Source: Rhizobiales bacterium Ga0077537 (GTDB lineage: Bacteria; Pseudomonadota; Alphaproteobacteria; Rhizobiales; Hyphomicrobiaceae). Taken from it: a stretch of 64,000 nucleotides of DNA. Positions within the stretch are counted from its first letter, which is position 1, and every line of letters starts with the position of its first letter. Positions 8,903-17,337 of this stretch are shown here, piece after piece. Both the position numbers and the translations under genes were made by a program. Location: assembly GCA_001464955.1 (NCBI GenBank), contig LNEM01000030.1, positions 744,001-808,000 on the forward strand. The letters run 5' to 3'. The notes below the pieces were generated by a model, which saw nothing but the letters and a program-made list of their open reading frames with translations, ran no database searches and had not been told where the DNA came from.

Positions 8903-9829
8903 ATGATCGCCCTGCTGAAACGAGCCCTCGACATGCACGCTGCCGCTATCCGCCTTCCCGGTCTGTCGGCCGCTGCGCTGTCGCTTCTGGTGACCCTCGC
9001 CCCGACCGCGCCACGCCCGGCGCTGGCCGGCGAAGCGGAGCCGGCCGTCGCGACGCCTTGGATCACCGAGCAGACGGCGCGGGCGCGGATCGTCGCGGGA
9101 GGGGCGCCTGCCAGCGATGGGAAGCCGCGCCTCGTCGCCGGCCTTGAACTGACCCTCGAGGACGGTTGGAAGACCTATTGGCGCAATCCCGGGTCGTCGG
9201 GCGTGCCGCCGCGCGTCGAGGACACGGGGTCGGAGAACCTGAAGTCGCTCGAGGTGCTGTTTCCCGCGCCACTCCGCTTCCCAGACCGCGACGGCGACAC
9301 GATCGGCTACAAGTCGTCGGTGACGCTGCCGATCCTGGTGGAACCCGTCGACCCGCAAAAGCCCGTCGTCCTGCGCCTTTCGGCCGAGGTCGGCATCTGT
9401 CGCGAGGTGTGCATCCCCGTGCAGCCGGCCTTCGAGCTGTCGATCCCCCCCGATGCGGCGGCGAAGTCGGCCGGGAGCGGTCTGCAGCAGGCCATGGCCC
9501 GTGTTCCGACCACCTCCGATTCGAGAAGCACGGCGCCCCGCATCGCGAAGCTCGCGATCGACCTGAGCGGCCCGAGGCCGGCCATTTCGATCGAGGCCAC
9601 GTTCGCAGGCGACGCCGGCAAGTCCGACGTCTTCCTGGAGGCGCCCGACGGGATCTGGATTCCCATGACCCGCCCCCAGGAGGTCGCAGCCCCCGGCACC
9701 CGCCGGTTCGTCGTTGACCTGACTGACGGCGCCGATATTGCGGATTTGAAGGGAAAAACCATCCGCGCGACTCTGGTCGGGGAAACGGCCCAGTCCGAAA
9801 CCACGTTCGTTTTTGCTGAAACCCGTTGA
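8903..9829 (+). CDS. Secreted DsbD N-terminal-domain-like protein
   Basis: A 308-residue exported protein resembling the periplasmic N-terminal domain of the thiol:disulfide interchange protein DsbD, without the membrane and thioredoxin parts. After a signal peptide ending near A-L-A (about residue 41) comes a beta-rich domain with the family's W-K-T-Y-W-R-N-P-G-S-S-G segment. A cysteine pair sits in the C-R-E-V-C-I-P-V motif typical of these proteins. I chose the ATG at 8903 because a purine-rich AGGTAGG site precedes it and the signal peptide then starts at once; an upstream GTG at 8846 is possible. It probably takes part in periplasmic redox transfer, but the partner is not visible here. 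Confidence 0.85.
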   Translation: MIALLKRALDMHAAAIRLPGLSAAALSLLVTLAPTAPRPALAGEAEPAVATPWITEQTARARIVAGGAPASDGKPRLVAGLELTLEDGWKTYWRNPGSSGVPPRVEDTGSENLKSLEVLFPAPLRFPDRDGDTIGYKSSVTLPILVEPVDPQKPVVLRLSAEVGICREVCIPVQPAFELSIPPDAAAKSAGSGLQQAMARVPTTSDSRSTAPRIAKLAIDLSGPRPAISIEATFAGDAGKSDVFLEAPDGIWIPMTRPQEVAAPGTRRFVVDLTDGADIADLKGKTIRATLVGETAQSETTFVFAETR

Positions 9830-10003
9830 TCGCCTGAGCCGGACGACGGCTCCGGCATCGGGGTGTTGTGTGTGACCGGTGGATCCGGGCGGAGCGTTCG
9901 TGTTTGGTCCGTTCCGGAATAGACTTTCTCTGCATGATTTTCGTCTGTAGCTTTTCGTGCGTGGCCGGGACATGGCCGCCCCCCTTTTAAGGACGCATCA
10001 ACC

Positions 10004-11740
10004 ATGCATATTTTGACGCGTGGCGACATTCCCCAGCGGCTGCGGCTCGTATCGGGTCTGATTCTGTTCGTGTTCGCGTTGACTCATTTCCTCAATACGG
10101 CCGTCGGCCTCGTCAGTCTCGAGCAGATGGATGCGATCGACCGCTGGCGTGTCCTCGTGATCCGCTCGCTGCCCGGCACCATTATCTTCGCCAGCGCCCT
10201 CGTCGTTCATATGCTGTTTGCGCTCTGGAAGCTGGCTCGGCGCAACACGTTTCGCCTGCCTTGGTGGGAGCTGCTGCAGATCGCGCTCGGCCTGCTGATC
10301 CCGTTCCTGCTCTTCCCACACATCGTGAATACGCGCATTGCGAGCTCGGTATTCAACGTCGAGGACAACTACCTCTACGAACTTGCCCGCCTATGGCCGG
10401 CGAACGCCATTCTCCAGAGCACGCTCCTGCTGATGGTCTGGATCCATGGCTGCATCGGCATCCACTTCTGGCTGCGCCTCCACGCCCCGTATCGCGCCAT
10501 GCAACCGGCGCTCCTGTTTCTCGCCATCGCGATCCCGCTCGCTTCGCTCGGCGGCTTCATGGTCTCGGGCCGCGCCGTGGCCGCTCTGATCGAGAATCCG
10601 GATGCGCTGCAGCGCGTGCGCGAGCTGACGCGATGGCCGAACGCCGAGGCAGACGCGCTGCTGGCCACGTACCGCACCTGGACCCGTTTGGGATTCCTCG
10701 GCGTGTTGGGCCTGATCGCCGCCATCTTCGCCGTTCGATACCTCTCGTGGATCGCGGCCCCCAAGGTGGCGATCTCCTATGCGGGCGGTGCCACGATCAA
10801 CGTGCCGATCGGCCCGACGCTGCTCGAGATCTCGCGTCTCAACAAGATCCCGCACGCCTCGGTGTGCGGCGGCCGCGCCCGCTGTTCGACGTGTCGCGTC
10901 CGCATCGAGGAGGGTGGTGAGAACCTTCCCCCGGCGGTGTTCCCGGAATCGGTGACCCTCGCTGCCATCGAGGCTCCGGCCAACGTCCGTCTGGCCTGCC
11001 AGATCCGCCCGACCAAGCCGCTGGTCGTAACGCAATTGTTGCGCCCGGTCGGCACCGGACCCGACGCGGTGGGCGTCGCGGAGTCCGACTCGAGCGGCAC
11101 CGAGAAGCCGCTTGCCGTCCTTTACGTGAACATGCGCGAGTTCAACGAGCTGACGCGCACCAAGCTGCCCTACGACGTGGTGTTCCTGCTCAACCAGTTC
11201 TTCACCGCCGTCGGCACAGCCATCCGCGCCCAGGGCGGCACCATCGACAAGTATGTCGGCGACGGCGTGATCGCGGTCTTCGGCCAGAAGCAGGGCGTCG
11301 AGGGCGGCTGCCGGCAGGCTCTCCGGGCCATCCGCGCCATCGATCTGGCGCTTGATCATCTGAATTCGGCGGTCGGCCCCGAGTTGGGCAAGCCCGTCCG
11401 GATCGCGGCCGGTCTCCACGCTGGCCATCTCGTTCTTGGTCGGATCGGGCATGGCCAGGCGGTCGATCTGACGGTGATCGGCCCGGCGATACGGACGGCG
11501 CTGGAACTCGAGCAGTTCGCCAAGGACCGCGAGGTTCAGCTCGTGCTGTCGCTCGACGTCGCGCGGCTGGCTGGCTGGAACCCGGACGATGCTTTGGTCA
11601 GCTCGGTGCGGGTGCGCGGCATGGACGAGCCGCTCGACGTCGTGGACGTGCCACGCGGTCGCGATCTCGCCGTGACGATCCTCGCCCCCGGCCAGGGCGA
11701 GCGCGTCCAGCGTACGGCCCAGCCCGCAGAGGACGCCTGA
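10004..11740 (+). CDS. Membrane adenylate/guanylate cyclase with 6TM heme-type anchor and 2Fe-2S ferredoxin domain
   Basis: A 578-residue protein with three modules. The first 250 residues hold about six membrane helices with histidines placed as in diheme-b quinone oxidoreductase anchors (H28, H69, H106, H148). Next is a plant-type ferredoxin domain (about 255-345) with cysteines 288, 294, 297 and 332. The C-terminal class III nucleotide cyclase domain starts at about 368. This layout recalls Sinorhizobium CyaC, described as a redox-controlled cyclase with a diheme membrane anchor. In the cyclase domain the second metal aspartate is kept (D420 in K-Y-V-G-D-G), but the first is replaced by N376 (L-Y-V-N-M-R-E-F). 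Heme and cluster binding are inferred from the ligands; activity is uncertain. The RBS is weak (AAGGA about 14 bases upstream of the ATG). Confidence 0.88.
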   Translation: MHILTRGDIPQRLRLVSGLILFVFALTHFLNTAVGLVSLEQMDAIDRWRVLVIRSLPGTIIFASALVVHMLFALWKLARRNTFRLPWWELLQIALGLLIPFLLFPHIVNTRIASSVFNVEDNYLYELARLWPANAILQSTLLLMVWIHGCIGIHFWLRLHAPYRAMQPALLFLAIAIPLASLGGFMVSGRAVAALIENPDALQRVRELTRWPNAEADALLATYRTWTRLGFLGVLGLIAAIFAVRYLSWIAAPKVAISYAGGATINVPIGPTLLEISRLNKIPHASVCGGRARCSTCRVRIEEGGENLPPAVFPESVTLAAIEAPANVRLACQIRPTKPLVVTQLLRPVGTGPDAVGVAESDSSGTEKPLAVLYVNMREFNELTRTKLPYDVVFLLNQFFTAVGTAIRAQGGTIDKYVGDGVIAVFGQKQGVEGGCRQALRAIRAIDLALDHLNSAVGPELGKPVRIAAGLHAGHLVLGRIGHGQAVDLTVIGPAIRTALELEQFAKDREVQLVLSLDVARLAGWNPDDALVSSVRVRGMDEPLDVVDVPRGRDLAVTILAPGQGERVQRTAQPAEDA

Positions 11741-11766
11741 CCTGAACCGGCGCAGCTCGTCGGTGG

Positions 11767-13242
11767 TCAGGCCTGCGAGCCCTGACCGCTGTCGGCGCTG
11801 GTGGCGGGGCGGTGGCCGAGTTTGACGCCGATGAAGAGACCGGCAATCGTCCCGACCGTCCCGAAACCGGCCAGATACCGGTAGATGCAAGCGCTGGCGA
11901 AACACTCGGTCGAGATGGCGCTGGCAACGACGACCGCGAGCGCCGCCCCCGCGAGCGCGCCGCCGACGCCACCCATCAGCGCGTAGGTGAGGGTTTGACC
12001 GACGCTCGCCTGCGGAGCCGGTGCCGCCTCCTCGTCCGGTGACGGATCCTCGGCATCGAGCCAGCTCAGATCCGGTCGTTCGCTCTTGGGGATCGAACTG
12101 GCGGCGCGCGCGCTGTGTCCTGGCGACGAGGAGCCGCCGGACTGCGAGTACCGGCCGTCGCCTCCCGGCACGGGCCGCCGTGAGGGCTGTGAGGCGAGAC
12201 CGCTGACCCCGCCAGCGATCGAGCCTGAGGGGTTGCCAGCCGCGACGTGTCCGGAAGGAGTCCCGGAGCTGCCCCGCTGCCCGGTCGAACCTGTGGCTCG
12301 AGCCGCAGAGCCCGAGGGCTGCCCTTGGCGCAGGGCCTGGGGCTTGAAGAGCAACTCCCGCCATTCGACCACCGATTGCGGCCGCTCCTGGATTCGCAGC
12401 CGGAGCCCTTGGTCGATGGCATCGAGAAAGCTCGGCCGGTAGGCACCGGTCACGAGGTCCCTCAGCGGCGCCATGTCGTCCTGGAGCATCCGTTCAGGGG
12501 CCTCGGGCGGCAGCTTTCCCGTCAGCGCGCGAAAGAGCGTCGCCGAGAGCGCATAGATGTCGGTCCAAGGCCCCTGCAGTTCCGGACGCGACGAATACTG
12601 CTCTGGCGGTGAGTAGCCGTGCTTCACGATGGCCGACAGGGCCCGTGCGCGGTTCCGGATGGACTCTCGCGCCGAGCCGAAATCGATCAGCACCGGTCGC
12701 CCGTCGTCGCGGATCAGCAGATTGTCGGGGGAAATGTCGCGATGCATCATGTTGTTGTGATGCACTTCCTCGAGCGCGCTGAGGAGCGGCATGAGGATAC
12801 GGTCGAGTTCGTCCTGTGTCGGCGGCCGGCCGAGCTGTTTCAGCCATTGCGCGAGATCGAGACCCGCCTCGTAGTTGAGGACGATGTAGGCCGTCCCGTT
12901 GGCCTCGAAGATGCTCGACACGTCGACGATGGCCGGATGCTTGAACTTGGCGAGTGCCCGCGCTTCGGTGAGAAAGCGCTCGAGCCCCCACTTGTAAGTG
13001 CCGTCGCCCGAGGATGTCGGCCGGACCGAACGCCCCTGACGGACGCTGAACTCGTGTGGAAAGTACTCCTTGATGGCGTAGAGCTTGCCTAGTCCCTCAT
13101 GCTCCGCGAGGTACGTGATGCCGAAACCGCCGGCGCCGATCACTTCCCGGATGATGTAATGATCGACGCGCGTCCCGGTCGGCAGAGGATAGCGCAGGTG
13201 GGGGTCTTTGCCGGGCGACCTGCTGTTGTCTGTGTCGCTCAT
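11767..13242 (-). CDS. Membrane-anchored Ser/Thr protein kinase (PknB-like)
   Basis: A 491-residue Hanks-type kinase. All core residues are present: glycine loop GAGGFG (36-41), ATP lysine K58, catalytic loop HRDISPDN (D169, N174) and DFG (D187), followed by an S-P-P-E-Q activation-segment end. Residues about 300-415 are a Ser/Gly/Pro-rich linker. Two membrane helices near the C terminus (about 418-440 and 453-475) are joined by a very short loop with two cysteines (C-F-A-S-A-C). The kinase domain would face the cytoplasm, with no sensor domain outside. I start at the ATG at 13242; an upstream in-frame ATG at 13287 would add 15 unremarkable residues. It lies convergent with the cyclase gene and downstream of an OmpA gene. 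Confidence 0.92.
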   Translation of the reverse strand: MSDTDNSRSPGKDPHLRYPLPTGTRVDHYIIREVIGAGGFGITYLAEHEGLGKLYAIKEYFPHEFSVRQGRSVRPTSSGDGTYKWGLERFLTEARALAKFKHPAIVDVSSIFEANGTAYIVLNYEAGLDLAQWLKQLGRPPTQDELDRILMPLLSALEEVHHNNMMHRDISPDNLLIRDDGRPVLIDFGSARESIRNRARALSAIVKHGYSPPEQYSSRPELQGPWTDIYALSATLFRALTGKLPPEAPERMLQDDMAPLRDLVTGAYRPSFLDAIDQGLRLRIQERPQSVVEWRELLFKPQALRQGQPSGSAARATGSTGQRGSSGTPSGHVAAGNPSGSIAGGVSGLASQPSRRPVPGGDGRYSQSGGSSSPGHSARAASSIPKSERPDLSWLDAEDPSPDEEAAPAPQASVGQTLTYALMGGVGGALAGAALAVVVASAISTECFASACIYRYLAGFGTVGTIAGLFIGVKLGHRPATSADSGQGSQA

Positions 13243-13353
13243 CGGGGACCCGAATTCTGTGCGCGCGGATGGAGTGTACGTCGCCACGTGCAGATTGTCG
13301 CCATGTCCCGAGGAGCAGATGGCGTGCTGCCGAGGACCGCGTTGGTGTCCGAC

Positions 13354-13384
13354 GGCGGCCGGAGATTTTGCATGTCCGGCCGCC
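13354..13384. terminator. 10-bp perfect inverted repeat downstream of the OmpA-family gene
   Basis: GGCGGCCGGA at 13354-13363 pairs perfectly with TCCGGCCGCC at 13375-13384 around an 11-base loop. The site lies about 50 bp past the stop of the OmpA-family gene and about 110 bp upstream of the kinase start, both minus strand. It could end the OmpA transcript or be a regulator site. There is no T run, so intrinsic termination is only a possibility. Confidence 0.4.
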
Positions 13385-13431
13385 CGCTGTCAGTTCGTCT
13401 CCAGGGCGTCTCGTGCGACGCTTGAGGATCG

Positions 13432-14451
13432 TCAGCGCCGCCGCGAAACGGCCTTCGGCTGTGACCAGTTGATGATCTGCACGCGCCGGTTCTCGGGTCC
13501 TTGCGGGTTCCCCGGGTTCTTCAGGCGGCTCTCGCCGAAGCCCCGCGCGATGAGCGCACCCGGCGGCACGCGATACTGCCGGATGAGATAGCGCCGGACG
13601 GCCTGCGCGCGACGATCCGACAGATAGTCGTTGTAGTCGCGGCTCCCGCGCGCGTCGGTGTGGCCGGCGATGACGAACCGTTGGCCCGCGAGCCGTTTAT
13701 CGGCGAGAGCCTCACCGAGCGTCTTCAAACCGGCGGCCGCCTCGGGCGTGATCTCTATCGAATCGTAGCCGAACAGCACTTCGATATCGACGGTGGGCAT
13801 GCCGCGCTCGAGGGCGATCTCCGGCGCCCGCGCCATTTCGGCGTCCGTCGGTGCAGGTCCGGCAGGCGGCGGCCCTTCGGGAGCGGCGGTGGGAATGGCG
13901 GGCGGGAAGGCGCTTGCCGGCCCGATTGGTTCGCCGACCGGCGCTGTTGGTGGGGCCTGCCGCGTGGCCCGCCGACCCGTGGGGGCCGGTGCAGCCACCT
14001 GCGGCGGAGGCGGCTCGGCGACAGGGGCCGGGGCACCAAGCGTTCCGGCGCTGGGCGACGGCGGCGGCTGGGCGGCGAGTCCCACTCCGCCACCGGATGC
14101 CACCGGCGGTGCCGAGGTCTGTTCGACCGGCGGCGGTACAGCTTCGGGAGGTGGCGGCGCGGCGGCTTGAGTCGGCTGAGGCGGTGGCTCGGGAGCCGGC
14201 GCGACGGCCGTCGGTGCTGGCCCACCGGGCGACGGTGCGGCTGGTTGTCCGGGCGGAGGCGCTGAGCCTCGTTGTGCGCCGTCGCCGCCCAGGCGCCCGA
14301 TGAGGTCTTCGACGGCCTTTCGGTCCGACTGGGTCTGCGCCTGGTTGAGGATGTCGCGCACGCTCTGCTGGTTCTGCTGGGCATTGGCGAAAGTGGCCCC
14401 ATGCGCGAGGCCCGCGATGGACGCAACCGTGAGGAGATATCGTTTGATCAT
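13432..14451 (-). CDS. OmpA family outer-membrane/peptidoglycan-binding protein
   Basis: A 339-residue exported protein: signal peptide (about 1-24), a short helical module (30-56, R-D-I-L-N-Q-A-Q-T...), a long proline/alanine-rich linker (about 60-215) and a C-terminal OmpA domain (about 220-335). The OmpA domain has the peptidoglycan-binding features of the family (V-I-A-G-H-T-D-A-R-G-S and N-x-x-L-S-x-R-R-A-x-x-V) and probably holds the protein to the cell wall. There is no N-terminal beta barrel and no lipobox cysteine, so outer-membrane anchoring is not shown. The helical module recurs in the adjacent upstream gene (14578-15204), suggesting the two share a partner or descend from a duplication. 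Confidence 0.92.
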   Translation of the reverse strand: MIKRYLLTVASIAGLAHGATFANAQQNQQSVRDILNQAQTQSDRKAVEDLIGRLGGDGAQRGSAPPPGQPAAPSPGGPAPTAVAPAPEPPPQPTQAAAPPPPEAVPPPVEQTSAPPVASGGGVGLAAQPPPSPSAGTLGAPAPVAEPPPPQVAAPAPTGRRATRQAPPTAPVGEPIGPASAFPPAIPTAAPEGPPPAGPAPTDAEMARAPEIALERGMPTVDIEVLFGYDSIEITPEAAAGLKTLGEALADKRLAGQRFVIAGHTDARGSRDYNDYLSDRRAQAVRRYLIRQYRVPPGALIARGFGESRLKNPGNPQGPENRRVQIINWSQPKAVSRRR

Positions 14452-14577
14452 CGCGTGACGCCCCTGAATTCGGGAATATCTGTTGGAAGTTTAGCTGTCG
14501 CGGCTTCTGCCCGCAAGAAACGGTGTTCGGAATTGGCTTCGAGCATGATTTGGATCCAGGGCTGAGGGGGCGATCAG

Positions 14578-15204
14578 TCACCAGCGGCCGGGTGGGCACC
14601 AGCCGGCATCGGCGTGCGGAAGTGGCACCGGTTGCCCGGTCCGGAGATCGACGAAGACGGTCTGGCTGCCGGCCACAGGCTGAGACCCGAATTGCCGCGG
14701 CGGGGCCCTGAGCGGGACCGGCGCCTGACGCGGCGTCGTCTGTACCGTTGCGACCGGTGCGCCCTGGGCCGCGGTGGGAATCTGGACTGCCTGCGCCGGC
14801 GGGCTGGGAGCGTTGGTCGCTGGCGCCGTTTGCGGAGGCATCCGTACGATCACCCGTGGGTTCTGCGGCGTGCCGGCGCCCTCGATCCCGGGCGCGGTCG
14901 AAAATCCCGGCGACGGTGGGGCCGGCGTAGCTGCACGCTCGGGGCTGGCGGGTGTCGCGGCCGGCGCCGATGTAGCGGCGGTCGGTTGCTGGGTCGCTGG
15001 CCCGGCCGCCGTCTGGGCCGGCCCACCAATGACATTGCCGAGCGCCCGGCGATCGCCCGCGGTTTGCGCCTGCGCGAGGATCTGGCGTGTCTCGGCGGCT
15101 GTCCCTGGCGAGGGAGCTTGCTGGGCCAGCGCTGCCGTTCCACCGGCCAGGCTGAGAATTGCCGCGGCAACGAGCGGCGGCAGGCGTCTTCGTTGTCGTG
15201 TCAT
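14578..15204 (-). CDS. Secreted proline/alanine-rich protein sharing a module with the OmpA neighbour
   Basis: A 208-residue protein I do not recognise. It has a signal peptide (about 1-28, ending A-L-A) and a helical segment at 40-61 (R-Q-I-L-A-Q-A-Q-T-A-G-D-R-R-A-L) closely matching the N-terminal module of the neighbouring OmpA-family protein. A long Ala/Pro/Thr/Gln-rich region follows, and the tail is V-F-V-D-L-R-T-G-Q-P-V-P-L-P. The start at 15204 is preceded by an AAGGAT site; 60 upstream in-frame codons are rejected because they lack a signal peptide. It is transcribed toward the OmpA gene 126 bp away and may share its transcript. It has no OmpA domain, so it may be the soluble partner of its neighbour. 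Confidence 0.75.
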   Translation of the reverse strand: MTRQRRRLPPLVAAAILSLAGGTAALAQQAPSPGTAAETRQILAQAQTAGDRRALGNVIGGPAQTAAGPATQQPTAATSAPAATPASPERAATPAPPSPGFSTAPGIEGAGTPQNPRVIVRMPPQTAPATNAPSPPAQAVQIPTAAQGAPVATVQTTPRQAPVPLRAPPRQFGSQPVAGSQTVFVDLRTGQPVPLPHADAGWCPPGRW

Positions 15205-15430
15205 GTCCAACGATCCTTTCGACACGCCCCGGCATCGCGCGGGGAAACCGCGGACGTGGTGGCACCCGATCGGTCGATGCCAAACGCCAGCCGGAAGGCT
15301 ACGCGTCTGTATCAATCCGTTACGTCTCGGATATGGGCGAAGGGACGCCCGTGAGCAACTCAACGGTCGCTCACGGTGGAACACGAAGTCGTGGACAGGT
15401 GGCGCTTAGGCCGTGCGCAACGGGTGAAAT

Positions 15431-16330
15431 CTACTCCGCGGCGGCCTTCTTCGCGCCGCCGTCGCGGTAGGCGGTGCGCCGCTCGTCCCACTCGGCAGCA
15501 CCGAAGCGGGCGAAGGTGGAGGCCGGCCCGCCCTTGCTGAAGGGCTGCTGCAGCGCGCCCGTCTCCTTGAGGTCGGCCAGCATCTTGTCGCAAAGCCCGA
15601 TGATCGACGACAGCAGCATGCCCGGCAGGATGGCGAGCCGGTAGCCCATCGCCTCGGCGTCCTTCATGTTGACGGGCGGCGTCTTGCCCGAGAGCACCAT
15701 GTTGAGCATGCACGGCGCCTTCACGAGCTTTGGCACGTTGACGACTTCGTCCATCGTCTGCGGCGCTTCGAAGAAGATGAGGTCGGCACCGGCCGCCGCC
15801 GCGGCATTGGCGCGCCGGATGGCCTCGTCGAAACCGGCGCCGGCCCGGGCGTCGGTGCGCGCGATGATGAGGAAGTCCTTGGAGCGGCGCGCGGCCGAGG
15901 CCGCCCGGATCTTCGCGGCGTAGTCCTCGATCGACACCAGTTCCTTGTCGTCGAGATGCCCGCACTTCTTCGGAAACACCTGATCCTCGATGTGGATTGC
16001 CGAGACGCCGGCCCGCTCGAACTCCTGCACCGTGCGGTAGGCGTTGAGTTCGTTGCCGTATCCCGTGTCGCTGTCGGAGATCAACGGCACGTTGATGCAA
16101 CTCGTGATGCGGCGCGCGTTGTCGACCATCTCGCTCATCGTGACGAGCCCGTAGTCCGGCAGGCCGTGTGCGGCCGACGTACCTGCGCCCGTCATGTAGA
16201 CGGCGGGAAATCCGGCCTGGTCGATGAGCCGAGCGGTGATGCAGTCGTAGGCTCCGGGCGCGACCACCATCGGGCCGGCCTTGATCATGTCGGCGAGTTT
16301 CGTCTTGGGGCCGTGCGTGGCGAGGGACAT
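15431..16330 (-). CDS. Isocitrate lyase/PEP mutase family protein
   Basis: A 299-residue TIM-barrel enzyme of the isocitrate lyase/phosphoenolpyruvate mutase superfamily, whose members cleave or form C-C or C-P bonds next to a carboxylate. Key motifs are present: D-S-D-T-G-Y-G (86-92) and I-E-D-Q (114-117) for magnesium, and K-K-C-G-H (121-125) with C123, the catalytic cysteine of lyase members. The cysteine loop favours a lyase (2-methylisocitrate-lyase-like or oxaloacetate-acting) over a true mutase. The substrate is not determined by sequence. It is followed upstream, on the same strand, by an aspartate dehydrogenase 93 bp away, so both may be one transcription unit. Confidence 0.9.
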   Translation of the reverse strand: MSLATHGPKTKLADMIKAGPMVVAPGAYDCITARLIDQAGFPAVYMTGAGTSAAHGLPDYGLVTMSEMVDNARRITSCINVPLISDSDTGYGNELNAYRTVQEFERAGVSAIHIEDQVFPKKCGHLDDKELVSIEDYAAKIRAASAARRSKDFLIIARTDARAGAGFDEAIRRANAAAAAGADLIFFEAPQTMDEVVNVPKLVKAPCMLNMVLSGKTPPVNMKDAEAMGYRLAILPGMLLSSIIGLCDKMLADLKETGALQQPFSKGGPASTFARFGAAEWDERRTAYRDGGAKKAAAE

Positions 16331-16423
16331 GGCGTTTTCTCCTGGGGACAGTGCGGGCGTCTGACAGCGCGCAAGAATTCGAGGGAGACGATAGGTTCGC
16401 CGCCCGCGGGTGGCAAGCAGACC

Positions 16424-17239
16424 TCAGCTTCCGACGACGAGGGTCGCCGTCAGCCGCTTGAGGGCGGCGATGGCGGAGAGCGCGGTGATCTTGCCCGTCG
16501 CCGGGTTCTCCTCGCTGGGGATATTGGCGATGCTCATGGTGAGGTCGGAGGAGTCGGATTTAACCTCGATGGTGTGCACGTTGCGCGTCACAGCCGGATC
16601 GGCCCAGATCTCGATGGTCGTCCTGTCCGGCCCGATGCCGGCGAGTGACAGCGCCACCGCGACGTTGACGTTCGCAGGAAATCCGATGATGGCCTCCCGC
16701 GCGGAGCCCTGGAACACCCGGAGCGGCGCGGTGAGCCCCTCGACCGAGATCCCGTTCTTGACGAGGTGTGGCGCCCCGGCGAGCCCGCGCGGCGGCTTCC
16801 GCGTCACGATTTTCACGCTCTCCACCTGGCCCTCGGCCACTGCCCTGACGGCGTCGAGCCCGAGCAGCGCCCCCGTCGGCACCAGGACGCGGGCACCCGT
16901 TGTCCGGGCCCGCTCGATGAGGTGTCCGTTGGTCAAGAGCTGCCCGACCGACAGCGGCATCAGGATGCGCCCCTTGGCGATCGCGGGCCCGGCGATGTCC
17001 GTGAAATGCCGCGCCGGGACGCTCTCGAGGACCACGTCGGCATGGTCGGCCAGTTCACCGAGTGCGACGAGTCTGGGGCTGTGGGAAAGGCCGGCGAGCT
17101 TCCGGAGCGCCCCTTCCCGGTCGCGGGCCGAGACGGCCGACAGCACCATGCCGTCGATCCCGCCAGCGTCGACGCGCCGGGCGACGGCCATGCCGATCGC
17201 GCCAAGCCCGCCGATGCCCAACCTCAGTGGCGCCGCCAT
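16424..17239 (-). CDS. Aspartate dehydrogenase (NadX-like)
   Basis: A 271-residue NAD(P)-dependent dehydrogenase of the aspartate dehydrogenase family, which oxidises L-aspartate to iminoaspartate (released as oxaloacetate, or used for NAD synthesis). The N terminus carries the Rossmann signature G-I-G-G-L-G-A-I-G (8-16). The C-terminal half has the family's F-P-A-N-V-N-V-A-V-A-L-S-L-A-G and a conserved N-V-H-T-I-E-V segment with the likely catalytic histidine. No nadA or nadC is nearby, so a catabolic or amino-acid role is as likely as NAD synthesis. It is divergent from the amino-acid-type ABC importer (98 bp between starts), which suggests linked regulation. Confidence 0.88.
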   Translation of the reverse strand: MAAPLRLGIGGLGAIGMAVARRVDAGGIDGMVLSAVSARDREGALRKLAGLSHSPRLVALGELADHADVVLESVPARHFTDIAGPAIAKGRILMPLSVGQLLTNGHLIERARTTGARVLVPTGALLGLDAVRAVAEGQVESVKIVTRKPPRGLAGAPHLVKNGISVEGLTAPLRVFQGSAREAIIGFPANVNVAVALSLAGIGPDRTTIEIWADPAVTRNVHTIEVKSDSSDLTMSIANIPSEENPATGKITALSAIAALKRLTATLVVGS

Positions 17240-17337
17240 GGTCTCTCCATTCGGTCATTACGATGCGATTGCATACTGGACCGCGAAAGGAGGAGACGGC
17301 AAGTTGCGCGCCGTCCCGGGAAGGAGGGCGGCGAACC

